A stretch of DNA of 64,000 nt from Jeotgalibacillus sp. R-1-5s-1 (GTDB taxonomy: Bacteria > Bacillota > Bacilli > Bacillales > Jeotgalibacillaceae), in contig NZ_SORW01000046.1 of NCBI RefSeq assembly GCF_004405105.1, forward strand, positions 1 through 64,000, in the 5' to 3' direction. Below are positions 9,323 through 18,609 of the stretch, piece after piece. The translations under genes and the position numbers were made by a program. Each line of letters opens with the position of its first letter. The first letter of the stretch is position 1. The notes under the pieces were generated by a model. The model made no database searches and was not told the DNA's origin. It saw nothing but the letters and a program-made list of their open reading frames with translations.

Positions 9323-10536
9323 GCATGCTTCACCTCCTTGAACACAGATGAAAACTGACGTTTATTCAGTTCTTTGACAATAATGCCTTTTGAAGCAGCG
9401 AGTCCTTTCAGCTGTTGATCATCAGCATTCAGCGTCACAGCCGGATGGCGCACAAGAAAAATGACTGCAGCCTGTCCATTTTTGGAAATGGCACTCACCT
9501 GATCGACCATTTCTCTCGATAACCTTGATGTAACGATCATAAGGGCTGAGGCGCGAATTAACGATGTCGCGTTTTCTTTCAATACATCAGCAAATGCGCC
9601 TGTATGATCCCCCTGGACCTTGGCAAGATAATAATTCACCTGCTTCTGGTGGGCTTCACCACTTCGTACAGGCGCCTGTTGAACAGTGCTTCCCTGTGAA
9701 AAGTAGCCAACCTGAGCTCCTTTTTTCATGACACCCCGGGCAATCGATGAGGCCAGCACAACCATATCTTCAAAAGCAGGAGTTGGGGTCCTGTCGAGCA
9801 CCACCGAGACGTCGTGAGACTTACGCTCTTCAAATTCCTTTGTTTTCAGATCATTTGTCCGTGCAAAGGACTTCCAGTGAATCCAAGATACACGGTCCCC
9901 GGTCTGATAATCCCTGACTCCGGTTGCCATCGTTGTATCCTGCTGGAACTTTACATTGGATGATGAGACACCCTGATCAAACCTGGCCTGAATCGGCTGA
10001 TAATTAATATTAATATGAGCAGGATAAACAAGGATCGTCTCTTCGCACACCAGGTGTCTTGATTTCTGGATAATGCCGAGAAAGTCTCCCGTTTTCAGCT
10101 CAACACTTCTGAACGTATGCTCTCCACGTGGAAGATCCGGAATATCGTATTCCAAAATCAACTTTCTTCTAAACCACGGATTAACCATTTTTTTCACCTG
10201 GCCAATCTCCTGCGTGGAAAAAACATCGGTCGATACATGCTCCTGTACAATCATATAAAACAAAGGCACGGGTACTTTACGGGTCAGCTGAATCTGAACC
10301 GTCACATAAGATCCCGCCTTTAATTCCTTTGATTTGATCCTTCTGACAACCTTAAAATCACCAAGCGGATACAGCATCAGAATGAGCGAATAAAGTCCGA
10401 ATGGGAGAAAGCTGTAAAACAAAAACCAGCTGACAAATCCACCCTGAAACATCGCATATGAAAACGTCCCTGCCAATAAAACGAGAAGCAGCAGCACCTT
10501 CCCGAATTCCTGCAGAAATGTCCAAATCGCTTTCAT
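9319..10536 (-). CDS. yeaD: DUF58 domain protein (YeaD)
   Basis: 405 residues with two N-terminal membrane helices (about 10-55) and then the DUF58 region. The DUF58 signature is GVRDYQTGDRVSWIHWKSFA, a vWA-like fold partner of MoxR ATPases. It is translationally coupled on both sides: its ATG shares a base with the yeaC stop, and its stop overlaps yebA. It probably works with the YeaC ATPase as an assembly or chaperone factor, but no reaction is known. Confidence 0.85.
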   Translation of the reverse strand: MKAIWTFLQEFGKVLLLLVLLAGTFSYAMFQGGFVSWFLFYSFLPFGLYSLILMLYPLGDFKVVRRIKSKELKAGSYVTVQIQLTRKVPVPLFYMIVQEHVSTDVFSTQEIGQVKKMVNPWFRRKLILEYDIPDLPRGEHTFRSVELKTGDFLGIIQKSRHLVCEETILVYPAHININYQPIQARFDQGVSSSNVKFQQDTTMATGVRDYQTGDRVSWIHWKSFARTNDLKTKEFEERKSHDVSVVLDRTPTPAFEDMVVLASSIARGVMKKGAQVGYFSQGSTVQQAPVRSGEAHQKQVNYYLAKVQGDHTGAFADVLKENATSLIRASALMIVTSRLSREMVDQVSAISKNGQAAVIFLVRHPAVTLNADDQQLKGLAASKGIIVKELNKRQFSSVFKEVKHA

Positions 10537-11480
10537 TATTTCGCCACTCTCTGAACTGGTACTCTCGTTCTTGCGACAATCCGTTCAATAACATCCTCCG
10601 GCTCGATTCCGTCATATTTCGCTTCTGATTTCAAAATCATTCTGTGTGAGAAAATGTATGGGATCAGGAACTGAATATCATCCGGAATCACGTAATCTCG
10701 GCCATGAAGCATCGCATACGCCTGAGCTGCCTTCATTAACGCAATGGATCCACGTGGACTTACCCCTAAATACACGTTCGGATGCTCCCGCGTGCTGCCT
10801 GCCAGATCCACAATGTATTGCTTGATCTTGTCATCTACGACAATATTTTTAACTTCTTTCTGAAGAGCCTGAAGCTCCTCAAGTGTAATAACCGGCTCCA
10901 GATCTTCAATTGGAGGTGAATGCTGAATTCGATTTAACACCTCGAGCTCTTCTTTTGCATTCGGGTAACCCATTTTCAATTTGAGAAGGAAACGGTCAAG
11001 CTGCGCTTCCGGCAGTGGATACGTTCCTTCATACTCAATCGGGTTCTGCGTTGCCATAACAAAAAACGGTCTGGCCAGCCTGTGAGTCACACCATCGACC
11101 GTTACACTGCCCTCTTCCATTCCTTCAAGCAGTGAAGATTGTGTTTTTGGTGAAGTACGGTTGATTTCATCCGCTAAAATAATATTTCCCATAATCGGAC
11201 CCGGCCGGAACTGGAAGGTAAGCTCTTTAGGATTATAAATGGATACACCAATAACATCTGAAGGAAGTAAATCTGGAGTAAACTGAATGCGGGTAAACTT
11301 TGCGCCAACTGATTTTGCAAGCGCACGAACCATCATCGTTTTTCCGACACCCGGAACATCCTCAAGAAGAATATGCCCTTGTGCCAGGAGCGACACAATG
11401 CTTAATTCAGCAACCGTTCTTTTTCCTATCATGACTTTTTCAATATTGTGAAGAATCGTTTCTAATTTTTCATGGTACAT
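10536..11480 (-). CDS. yeaC: MoxR-family AAA+ ATPase (YeaC)
   Basis: 314 residues. Walker A is DVPGVGKT at 41-48, Walker B is ILADEINR, and sensor 1 lies in MATQNPIEYEG. A C-terminal lid contains SPRGSIALMKAAQ. MoxR ATPases act as chaperones that load or activate partner vWA/DUF58 proteins. It is first in the operon yeaC-yeaD-yebA; a candidate promoter lies at 11604-11632. Confidence 0.9.
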   Translation of the reverse strand: MYHEKLETILHNIEKVMIGKRTVAELSIVSLLAQGHILLEDVPGVGKTMMVRALAKSVGAKFTRIQFTPDLLPSDVIGVSIYNPKELTFQFRPGPIMGNIILADEINRTSPKTQSSLLEGMEEGSVTVDGVTHRLARPFFVMATQNPIEYEGTYPLPEAQLDRFLLKLKMGYPNAKEELEVLNRIQHSPPIEDLEPVITLEELQALQKEVKNIVVDDKIKQYIVDLAGSTREHPNVYLGVSPRGSIALMKAAQAYAMLHGRDYVIPDDIQFLIPYIFSHRMILKSEAKYDGIEPEDVIERIVARTRVPVQRVAK

Positions 11481-11603
11481 GTTGGTTCCCTCCCATTTTC
11501 AACTCGATCTATTTCTATTAAACTTGCGTAAAAATGTATCAGTTGCAGCAGTACTTTCACCTGTTGGCAAAAAGTCCTGTTTTTTGAAATATACACTCTA
11601 TTT

Positions 11604-11632
11604 AGAATATAAGAAAAAACAAAGTGTTACAA
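11604..11632 (-). promoter_or_regulatory. Candidate promoter of yeaC-yeaD-yebA
   Basis: TTGTAA (11627-11632), a 17-base spacer and TATTCT (11604-11609) on the minus strand, about 125 bases before the yeaC start. Both boxes deviate from consensus. Confidence 0.4.
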
Positions 11633-11664
11633 CAGTAACTGACTACCCGGTACGTTTTTAAACA

Positions 11665-11707
11665 GAAAAAACCGGATTGAGTCGGTTTCCCTTTCTCAAT
11701 CCGGTTT
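11665..11707 (-). terminator. Terminator of the NAD salvage operon
   Basis: AAACCGGATTGAG / CTCAATCCGGTTT, a perfect 13-bp stem followed by a T run on the minus strand, downstream of nadE. Confidence 0.85.
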
Positions 11708-11772
11708 CTGAATCCAGGAAGCGGTGAAAAAGGGATAGTCCCATTATAGACCAGCCTGAATCGAATTAACCG

Positions 11773-12600
11773 CTATTTCCAGAAATCATCAAAAATGGTG
11801 ATCGCCATATGACGCTTATGTTGTGTTTTCAAATAATGCTGCTCAATCTTTTCCCTGGCTTCGGATGATACTTCTTTACCCTCCAAATAATCGTCGATCT
11901 GATCATAGGTAACACCGAGCGCTTCCTCGTCTGCAAGCTGAGGACGATCTTCTTCAAGATCTGCTGTCGGTTTTTTGAGGTATAGATGCTCCGGGCAGCC
12001 AAGCTTTTTTAACAGCTGCTTGCCCTGACGTTTATTCAGACGGAACAATGGCAGAATGTCAGCTCCGCCATCACCGTGCTTCGTGTAAAAGCCGGTAACT
12101 GCTTCCGCCGGATGATCCGTTCCAACCACTACACCATTTCTCATGGCAGCAACGGAATACTGAACCTTCATTCTTTCACGCGCTTTTTCATTTCCCTTGG
12201 CAAAATCACTGATGTCAATGCCTGCCTGTTTCAATGATTCGACACTCTGATCAACAGCCGGCTTAATGTTTACGACCAGCGTTTCTTTCGGGTTAATAAA
12301 ACGGAGCGCATCCTGACAATCCGATTCATCTCCCTGCGTGCCATAAGGTAAACGGACAGGAATGAAGGAATACTTCTCTTCCCCCGCCTCTTCATTCAGC
12401 TCATCGACTGCCAGTTGTGTCAGCTTTCCTGTTAAAGTAGAATCCTGACCGCCTGAAATGCCCAGTACAAATGACCGGATGAATGTATGCTTATGTGCAT
12501 ATTCCTTTAAGAAATCAATACTCTTGCGAATCTCTTCTTCAGGATCAATAACGGGCTTAACACCCATCTCTGCGACGATTTTCTGTTGCAGTGCTGACAA
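11773..12600 (-). CDS. nadE: NH3-dependent NAD+ synthetase
   Basis: Makes NAD+ from deamido-NAD+, ammonia and ATP. The P-loop is GISGGQDST at about 47-55, and the C-terminal [17 protein letters not shown] motif is typical of bacterial NadE. There is no glutaminase domain, and 275 residues is the usual length of the ammonia-dependent form. The start is TTG with GAGGTGA six bases upstream, 15 bases after pncB. It is last in pncA-pncB-nadE. Confidence 0.95.
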   Translation of the reverse strand: MSALQQKIVAEMGVKPVIDPEEEIRKSIDFLKEYAHKHTFIRSFVLGISGGQDSTLTGKLTQLAVDELNEEAGEEKYSFIPVRLPYGTQGDESDCQDALRFINPKETLVVNIKPAVDQSVESLKQAGIDISDFAKGNEKARERMKVQYSVAAMRNGVVVGTDHPAEAVTGFYTKHGDGGADILPLFRLNKRQGKQLLKKLGCPEHLYLKKPTADLEEDRPQLADEEALGVTYDQIDDYLEGKEVSSEAREKIEQHYLKTQHKRHMAITIFDDFWK

Positions 12601-12615
12601 AACAAATCACCTCTA

Positions 12616-14085
12616 TCAAATATTTTGTGCTTTTTTAACGGCCTGCTTGACCTCCTGAATGTTGCGCATCTTATTATCCCAGCACTTCTGACTGAGATCG
12701 ACCGGATATTCTTCCGGATTCATTGAACGCTTATACTCATCCCACAGTAAATCCAGGTTCTCCTGTAAATAATGCTTAATGTCTTCCGGGGAAGGATTAT
12801 CATAACAAATCTCACCATTTTTAATGACGGTATGATGGAGATCCTTCGCTTCAAAATTCGTGACAAACTTCGTCACGAACGTATGAACCGGATGGAACAT
12901 TTTCAGGTGGTCCTCTTCCTGAGGATTTTCACCTTCAAGGGTAATGTAATCGCCCTCTGACTTATTGTTTACCCGGTTTATGATGCGGTACACCCGTTTA
13001 AGTCCCGGGGTTGTTACTTTTTCAGCGTTACTCGAGATTTTAATCGTATCGACCATGTCACCGGACTCATTTTCGATTGACACCAGCTTGTACACTGCAC
13101 CTAAAGCCGGCTGATCGTATGCTGTGATCAGCTTTGTACCGATGCCCCAGATATCAACGACTGCGCCCTGCGCCTTCAGGTTTAAAATCGTGTACTCATC
13201 AAGGTCGTTGGAGGCAATGATTTTAGCGTCCTCAAAACCAGCCGCATCAAGCATTTTCCTCGTTTCTTTTGATAAATACGCAATATCCCCACTGTCGAGA
13301 CGGACACCGACAAAGTTAATCGCATCACCCATCTCCTTCGCCACTGCAATGGCAGCAGGCACCCCTGACTTTAGCGTATTGTAGGTATCAACTAAAAACA
13401 CACAGTCTCTATGCGTTTCCGCGTATTTTTTAAAAGCGGTATACTCATCTCTATATGCCTGAATCATGGCGTGGGAATGCGTACCCGCTACCGGAAGACC
13501 GAACATCTTACCTGCACGGACATTACTCGTCGCAGCAAAACCGCCGATATATGCAGCGCGCGTCCCCCACACTGCAGCATCAAGCTCGTGTGCCCGGCGC
13601 GTTCCAAACTCCATCAGGGTTTCATTCCCGACCACCTGTTTAATCCGCGATGCCTTTGTGGCGATCAGCGTCTGGTAGTTCACGATATTCAAAAGCGCTG
13701 TCTCGACAAGCTGTGCCTCAATCAGCGGCGCTTCCACCCGCATAATCGGCTCATTGCCAAAAACGAGCTCCCCTTCTTTCATAGACCGGACCGTTCCGGT
13801 AAAACGGATTTCCCGAAGAAACGCAACAAAGTCCTCTTCGTAACCGACCTCTTCCCTTAAATACTGGAGGTCAGTCTCACTGAACCGGAAATCCTTTAAA
13901 TAATCCAGTGCACGTTCAAGACCGGCAAAAACACCATAACCATTTCCAAACGGTAATGTACGGAAAAACAGCTCAAACACCGCCTGCCGCTCATGCATAC
14001 CGTCCTCCCAATACGTTTTTGCCATATTAATCTGATACAGATCAGTGTGCAGCATCAGACTGTCATCCGTGTACGAATCCCTCAT
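12616..14085 (-). CDS. pncB: Nicotinate phosphoribosyltransferase
   Basis: Converts nicotinate and PRPP to nicotinate mononucleotide. Family features include LMLHTDLYQINMA at the N terminus, MEFGTRRA, the histidine-bearing GTHSHAMIQ and VGVRLDSGD. The start is the ATG reading MRDSYTDD, 9 bases after AAGGAG; an ATG two codons upstream is only 3 bases from that site. This gives 489 residues, matching B. subtilis YueK. It lies 20 bases after pncA and directly before nadE, forming a compact salvage pathway. Confidence 0.94.
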   Translation of the reverse strand: MRDSYTDDSLMLHTDLYQINMAKTYWEDGMHERQAVFELFFRTLPFGNGYGVFAGLERALDYLKDFRFSETDLQYLREEVGYEEDFVAFLREIRFTGTVRSMKEGELVFGNEPIMRVEAPLIEAQLVETALLNIVNYQTLIATKASRIKQVVGNETLMEFGTRRAHELDAAVWGTRAAYIGGFAATSNVRAGKMFGLPVAGTHSHAMIQAYRDEYTAFKKYAETHRDCVFLVDTYNTLKSGVPAAIAVAKEMGDAINFVGVRLDSGDIAYLSKETRKMLDAAGFEDAKIIASNDLDEYTILNLKAQGAVVDIWGIGTKLITAYDQPALGAVYKLVSIENESGDMVDTIKISSNAEKVTTPGLKRVYRIINRVNNKSEGDYITLEGENPQEEDHLKMFHPVHTFVTKFVTNFEAKDLHHTVIKNGEICYDNPSPEDIKHYLQENLDLLWDEYKRSMNPEEYPVDLSQKCWDNKMRNIQEVKQAVKKAQNI

Positions 14086-14105
14086 ATCCATTATCTCCTT
14101 ATGCC

Positions 14106-14660
14106 TTACTGTACTGTCGCCCCAATCGATGAAGCAAAATGTTCTAGTGCCCATTCATGGCCAGCCTGATTAAAACTGGCAACCGCTTGTTTATGAACCG
14201 TTACGTGAAAGCCTTTATTATAAGCGTCAACTGCCGTATGCAGCACACAAATATCGGTGCATACACCCACTAAATGCAGCTCCGTAATCCCACGCTCTCT
14301 CAGCAGCTGTTCCAAATTTGTACCGGCGAAAGCACTGTAACGCGTTTTATCTATATATATCACATTTTCATCATCTTGAATCATATCATACAATGCCTGT
14401 AGCGACCCATATAGATCCCTGCCCTTTGTGCCACGAATATTATGTGGAGGAAAAAGCTTTGTTTCCGGGTGATGAGGGTCATTTTCATCGTGCAGATCGA
14501 TTGCAAAAACAACAAGATCCTGACGCTCATGAAACTCTCTTGTCAGACTGACAATCTGATCTTCAATGTCCTGTCCAGGCTTCCCGCATGTTAACGCACC
14601 ATTTTCTGCTACAAAATCAAATGTATAATCAATGTTTATTAAAGCTCTTTTAGCCATCAT
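14106..14660 (-). CDS. pncA: Nicotinamidase
   Basis: Hydrolyses nicotinamide to nicotinate. It has the isochorismatase-like fold with the expected triad: Asp11 (INIDYTFDF), Lys105 (IDKTRYSAF) and Cys138 (VCTDICVLHT). Metal ligands are likely in DLHDENDPHH. 184 residues is normal. The first of two adjacent ATG codons lies 5 bases after AAAGGGG. It is the first gene of pncA-pncB-nadE, so nicotinamide can be carried to NAD in three encoded steps plus an adenylyltransferase elsewhere. Confidence 0.94.
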   Translation of the reverse strand: MMAKRALINIDYTFDFVAENGALTCGKPGQDIEDQIVSLTREFHERQDLVVFAIDLHDENDPHHPETKLFPPHNIRGTKGRDLYGSLQALYDMIQDDENVIYIDKTRYSAFAGTNLEQLLRERGITELHLVGVCTDICVLHTAVDAYNKGFHVTVHKQAVASFNQAGHEWALEHFASSIGATVQ

Positions 14661-14791
14661 GCCATCCCCTTTAATTATGTATTCGTATAGTTGGTATGCT
14701 CAATTATTCACTTATTATTTTAGCTTTACTTGTGTAAAGACACAAGAAGTGAGGTTTGGGGATAGGTTGATTTCGGAGAAGTATTGGATGG

Positions 14792-14941
14792 TTGGATAAG
14801 GGCTGTGGGGCTGTGGGTAGTCAGGATACTTGAATATGGGGTGTGGCTTTGATTGAAACCCAGGGTGCTTGGATAAGGACTGCAGCTTTAATTGAAACTC
14901 GGCACGCTTGAATATGGGGTTCGAGTTTGATGGAAATAAAT
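14792..14941 (+). repeat. Degenerate repeats with a 39-base composite period
   Basis: Two alternating cores, TTGRATAWGG and TTRATKGAAA, occur at 14830, 14849, 14869, 14888, 14908 and 14927. The spacing is 19, 20, 19, 20, 19, making a 39-base double unit. An outlying TTGGATAAGG starts at 14792. Stops occur in all frames. The last unit runs into the 21-base array that begins at 14929. I do not recognise the family. Confidence 0.6.
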
Positions 14942-15116
14942 TTTCAAACGAAGGAATCAGTGTACGGGAATGATTGAATCGTTAAACCTTGTGAAGGAAA
15001 AATGGAGACTCGGAGAAGCAGTGATGGAATTATTTTTTCAAAAGCACGAATTAAATCCCAGAAAGATGGAATTATTTTTTCAAAAGCCTGAATAACTCAC
15101 TCGAATGAAGGATTCC
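14929..15116 (+). repeat. 21-base-period array, GATGGAATT type (copy 1)
   Basis: Units start at 14929, 14950, 14972, 14993, 15023, 15044, 15065, 15086 and 15107. Spacing is 21 bases except one 22 and one 30. Each begins with a GAtGGAATt-like core followed by about 12 variable bases. The units at 15023 and 15065 are identical over all 21 bases. The array aligns unit by unit, including the 22- and 30-base units, with 52773-52960. It lies between atoE and pncA, both on the minus strand. The function is unknown. The rest of 14661-15255 holds the 39-base repeats and the atoE terminator. Confidence 0.8.
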
Positions 15117-15208
15117 TCCAGGCAGCCACTCCACCATCCCCCCCAATTTGCCGCGAAAACCAACCTCCTTCATCATCCAGTCCTACTCCGCGTCAAACAA
15201 TCTTGAAC

Positions 15209-15249
15209 AAAAACAACCGGAACCACTCAAAGCGCAATCCCGGTTGTTT
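15209..15249 (-). terminator. Terminator of the AtoE-type transporter gene
   Basis: AAACAACCGG / CCGGTTGTTT, a 10-bp stem followed by TTTTTG on the minus strand, just after the stop. Confidence 0.75.
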
Positions 15250-15255
15250 CTCTTA

Positions 15256-16572
15256 TCAAATGAGCACTAATCCAAGCCCAATCACAATCCCGCTTACAAA
15301 CAAAACGATTAAACAAAAGCCCATGATATCCTTTGCTTTCAGTCCTGCAATGGCAAGTGCCGGCAGGGCCCAGAATGGCTGGATCATGTTTGTCCAGGCA
15401 TCTCCCCATGCGACTGCCATCGCTACTTTTGCAGTACTCGCATCGAGAGCAATTGCGGCATCCATCATGATCGGCCCCTGTACTGCCCACTGGCCTCCAC
15501 CCGATGGAACAAAGAAGTTAACAATGCCTGCGCTTAAGAAAGCAAACAGTGGGAAAGTTACATCTGTTGAAATGCTGACAAACATATCAGACATCATTAA
15601 GGTCAGTCCTGATGCTGTCATCATCCCCATGATTCCAGCGTAAAAAGGGAACTGAATAATAATGCCCCCTGCTCCTTTCACCGCATTTTGCACTGCATTT
15701 AAATAGCGGCGCGGTGTTCCATGGAACAGGATACCGAGGAATAGAAACAGAAAGTTAACTAAATCAAGATTCAGGGCGAATCCATTCTGTACAAAATAAT
15801 AGGTCAGAAAAGCCAGACCCAGCACGCCTATGACCATTGATAAAATCCAGCTGTTTTCAAGCTTTTCTGCAGGTGTTAAAGGCTCTGCCATTGTAACAGC
15901 AACCTCATCTTCTTCCAGAACAGCAGGATCAACGGTGACGGTATCTTCTTTTGCCGGCATCATCAAACGGTTAAGCAGCGGCAAAATCACAATAAGTGCA
16001 AGAATAATAATCAGATTGTAACCCGCGAAAATCGTTTCACTCGTTGGAATGATCCCAATCTTATCTACTAACGGATGCCCCTCTGTTGCAATGGATAACG
16101 GAGTGGAACCTGAAAAGCCGGCGTGCCAGATCAGAAAGCCTGAATAGGCACTGGCAATCAACAGGCGGTAATCCACCCCCTGCACTCTTTTCGCCAGTTC
16201 TTTTGCAAAAAGCGCGCCAATGACAAGTCCAAACCCCCAGTTAATCCAGCTGGCAGCAAGTGAAATCAGCGTTACCCAGATGATTGCACTGCCAGGTGAT
16301 TTTGCCACGGAGGCCAGGGAACCAAGTCCCTTTTTAAAAATCGGACTGCTTGCTAATACAAATCCGGTTACGAGAACCAGAACCATCTGCATGGAAAATG
16401 CTAAAAGTGCCCAAAAACCTTCTCCCCAAAAGGCAACCATTTCTACAGGTGTTGAACCGGTTAACCCGATCCCGAGCGCAAACACAACAAGCGTCAGGAT
16501 CACGACAAATAGGAACGGATCCGGCAGCCAACGCTCCATTAATGAATTGGAAAAACGAATCACTCTTTTCAT
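15256..16572 (-). CDS. Short-chain fatty acid transporter (AtoE family)
   Basis: A 438-residue membrane protein with about 10-12 hydrophobic segments, beginning MKRVIRFSNSLMERWLPDPF, typical of the TIGR00366/AtoE family. The conserved FFVPSGGGQWAVQGPIM segment lies near residue 360. Family members take up short-chain fatty acids such as acetoacetate or butyrate; the substrate here is not proven. The internal ATG is chosen because AAAGGGGAG lies 8 bases upstream; the longer open frame has no site. No acyl-CoA transferase genes are adjacent. Confidence 0.83.
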   Translation of the reverse strand: MKRVIRFSNSLMERWLPDPFLFVVILTLVVFALGIGLTGSTPVEMVAFWGEGFWALLAFSMQMVLVLVTGFVLASSPIFKKGLGSLASVAKSPGSAIIWVTLISLAASWINWGFGLVIGALFAKELAKRVQGVDYRLLIASAYSGFLIWHAGFSGSTPLSIATEGHPLVDKIGIIPTSETIFAGYNLIIILALIVILPLLNRLMMPAKEDTVTVDPAVLEEDEVAVTMAEPLTPAEKLENSWILSMVIGVLGLAFLTYYFVQNGFALNLDLVNFLFLFLGILFHGTPRRYLNAVQNAVKGAGGIIIQFPFYAGIMGMMTASGLTLMMSDMFVSISTDVTFPLFAFLSAGIVNFFVPSGGGQWAVQGPIMMDAAIALDASTAKVAMAVAWGDAWTNMIQPFWALPALAIAGLKAKDIMGFCLIVLFVSGIVIGLGLVLI

Positions 16573-16738
16573 GCTGATTTTCTCCCCTTTGTTCAGTTTT
16601 TCAATTTCTCCACAGCAGACACTATTCGACACTGAAAATGAAAACCCTTTCATTTTTAAGGAAAAGTTTGAAATCAGCTTTATATAGATCAATGTAAGAA
16701 AGCTGCTCTCTTATTTAAGGACGGCGGCTTTTCTATGT

Positions 16739-16875
16739 TTTGCGGATGAAGAAGTAGAGGTTCGCTGGATTTTGTGTGAGGTTCGTAAAATAGGGTACGT
16801 CTTTCGCAAGATAGCGGTGCACGTTCGCAGGATATGAGACCTGTTTCGCAAGATTTTAGTATTGGTTCGCAGAAT
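16739..16875 (+). repeat. 21-base-period array, TTCGCARRAT type (copy A)
   Basis: Six 10-base cores start exactly 21 bases apart at 16761, 16782, 16803, 16824, 16845 and 16866: TTCGCTGGAT, TTCGTAAAAT, TTCGCAAGAT, TTCGCAGGAT, TTCGCAAGAT, TTCGCAGAAT. A weaker TTTGCGGAT at 16739 lies one base out of phase. The 11-base spacers differ from one another. The array occupies the divergent space between atoE and the Rieske oxidoreductase. Stops interrupt it, so it is not coding. Related arrays lie at 38700 and 39531. Apart from this array I see nothing else to call between 16573 and 17000. Confidence 0.85.
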
Positions 16876-17000
16876 TGTGACCATATACCTATTACTCGTC
16901 TACAAATAATGTAGCGTGTTACATTTCCTGAAACTCCTTCTGCGAATATTTCTACTTCCCGAGGGTCATACTGAAAGGCAGATTAAGGGATTGAAAGGTG

Positions 17001-18542
17001 ATGGATAACATGGAGAAACGACCAGCATATTCCTCCTCATACTGGCTGGAGGAAGAAAATCAGGCAGGAACATTTCCGCCGGTTCAGGAGGATCTCGAAA
17101 CAGAGATTGTGATTGCAGGAGGTGGATTGACCGGCATTACAACGGGCTATTTGCTGGCTCAAAAAGGTCATAAGGTGATTATTCTTGAAGCACGTGAATT
17201 GTTCAGTGGTACAACCGGCTATACAACAGCTAAAGTCACTGCTCAGCATGGACTCATTTACGACGAGCTGATTTCACATATTGGATTAGAGGGCGCACGC
17301 AAGTTTTATGAAGCCTCCAATCAGGCATTAAATTTCATCAGCACTTACTGCAGCAGTCAATCGGAAAAGTATGATTTTTCATTCCAGGGTGCCTCTGTTT
17401 TTGCCACAAATGATGATGAACAAAGACAAATTGAATTGGAACAGAAAGCTTATGAAAAGCTTGATATTCCATTTGAAATTGCCAGTGGGCTTTCATTTGA
17501 TGCCACCGCTAAAACGGTTTTAACAATGAAGCAGCAGGCTCAATTCCATCCGATCAAATATTTAAAAGCACTTTTAGAGGAGTTTATTCAATTGGGCGGA
17601 AAGGTATTCGAACACTCTCCTGCCGTCAGTGTCGAGGAAGGCAGTCAGATGAAGGTTGTGACGGCAACTGGACGAAAGATCACGTGTCAAAAGCTGGTTG
17701 TGGGATCACACTTTCCATTTATCGATAAAAAAGGTGCTTACTTTTCACGTCTTCAGCCACAGCGATCCTACCTGATTGCGGTTGAGCCCCAAAATGAATT
17801 CGAAGGTGGTATGTATATCACAGCTGGCAACCCCGTCAGATCTATCCGTCAGGCTGCAGGTCAAGATTCATTTATTATGCTCATTGGTGGTGAAGGTCAT
17901 GTAACTGGCCGTGAATCAAATACCCTGTCCAATTACCTTGCACTCGAAGCTTATGCTGACGAAGCTTTCGGCATTAAACAGTATCTTAACAGATGGTCTG
18001 CACAGGATCTAATAACACTCGATAAAGTGCCGTATATCGGTCCAATTAATCAAAGCTCTCCAAACATTTTCGTTGCCACAGGCTATCGTAAATGGGGAAT
18101 GACTAACGGAACGGCAGCTGCCCTTTTACTGTCAGATTTAATCGAAGAAAAAGATAATCCTTATATAGATCTATTCACACCGTCCAGGTTTAAGGCAGAT
18201 CCGTCTGTTAAACAGGCATTCGCTGCCAACATGGAAGTAGCGGGTGAACTCATCAAAGGAAAACTGGAACCTGCTGATAAAACGCTTGATGAGATGGAAA
18301 ATGATGAGGGAGCCATTGTGAAAGTAAACGGACAGAAAACAGGCGTCTATAAGGATCCTCAAGGTCAATTTCATGCTGTTGATCCGACGTGTACGCATAT
18401 GGGCTGTGAATGTAACTGGAATGACGGTGAGCGTACATGGGACTGTCCGTGTCACGGATCAAGATTTTCCTATACCGGTGAAGTCATTGAAGGGCCTGCT
18501 TTTATGTCCTTAGAAAGCATTACCATTGATCAAACTGAGTAA
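17001..18542 (+). CDS. yhfW: FAD-dependent oxidoreductase with C-terminal Rieske domain (YhfW-like)
   Basis: 513 residues. An N-terminal DAO-type fold begins with the dinucleotide motif IVIAGGGLTGITTGYLLA at about 33-50. The C-terminal Rieske 2Fe-2S domain has ligands in CTHMGCECNW and CPCHGSRF. The arrangement matches B. subtilis YhfW, whose substrate is unknown to me. The start is uncertain: ATG 17001 and ATG 17010 are both possible, the latter 9 bases after AGGTG. It lies 67 bases upstream of the DUF3231 gene and may be co-transcribed with it. Confidence 0.88.
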   Translation: MDNMEKRPAYSSSYWLEEENQAGTFPPVQEDLETEIVIAGGGLTGITTGYLLAQKGHKVIILEARELFSGTTGYTTAKVTAQHGLIYDELISHIGLEGARKFYEASNQALNFISTYCSSQSEKYDFSFQGASVFATNDDEQRQIELEQKAYEKLDIPFEIASGLSFDATAKTVLTMKQQAQFHPIKYLKALLEEFIQLGGKVFEHSPAVSVEEGSQMKVVTATGRKITCQKLVVGSHFPFIDKKGAYFSRLQPQRSYLIAVEPQNEFEGGMYITAGNPVRSIRQAAGQDSFIMLIGGEGHVTGRESNTLSNYLALEAYADEAFGIKQYLNRWSAQDLITLDKVPYIGPINQSSPNIFVATGYRKWGMTNGTAAALLLSDLIEEKDNPYIDLFTPSRFKADPSVKQAFAANMEVAGELIKGKLEPADKTLDEMENDEGAIVKVNGQKTGVYKDPQGQFHAVDPTCTHMGCECNWNDGERTWDCPCHGSRFSYTGEVIEGPAFMSLESITIDQTE

Positions 18543-18609
18543 AGTCGTCCGACCTGCACATAATACGGACTGACTTAACAAAGTCAATTTGCTTACAGGG
18601 GGATTATAA

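Noticed and set aside
15023-15088. In-frame heptad peptide (DGIIFSK units) within the GATGGAATT array
   Set aside because: Both genomic copies hit a TGA within a few units and the other frames have stops, so a heptad-repeat protein is not encoded.
16739-16875. Possible CRISPR array
   Set aside because: The repeated part is only ten degenerate bases, spacers are 11 bases, and there are no cas genes.
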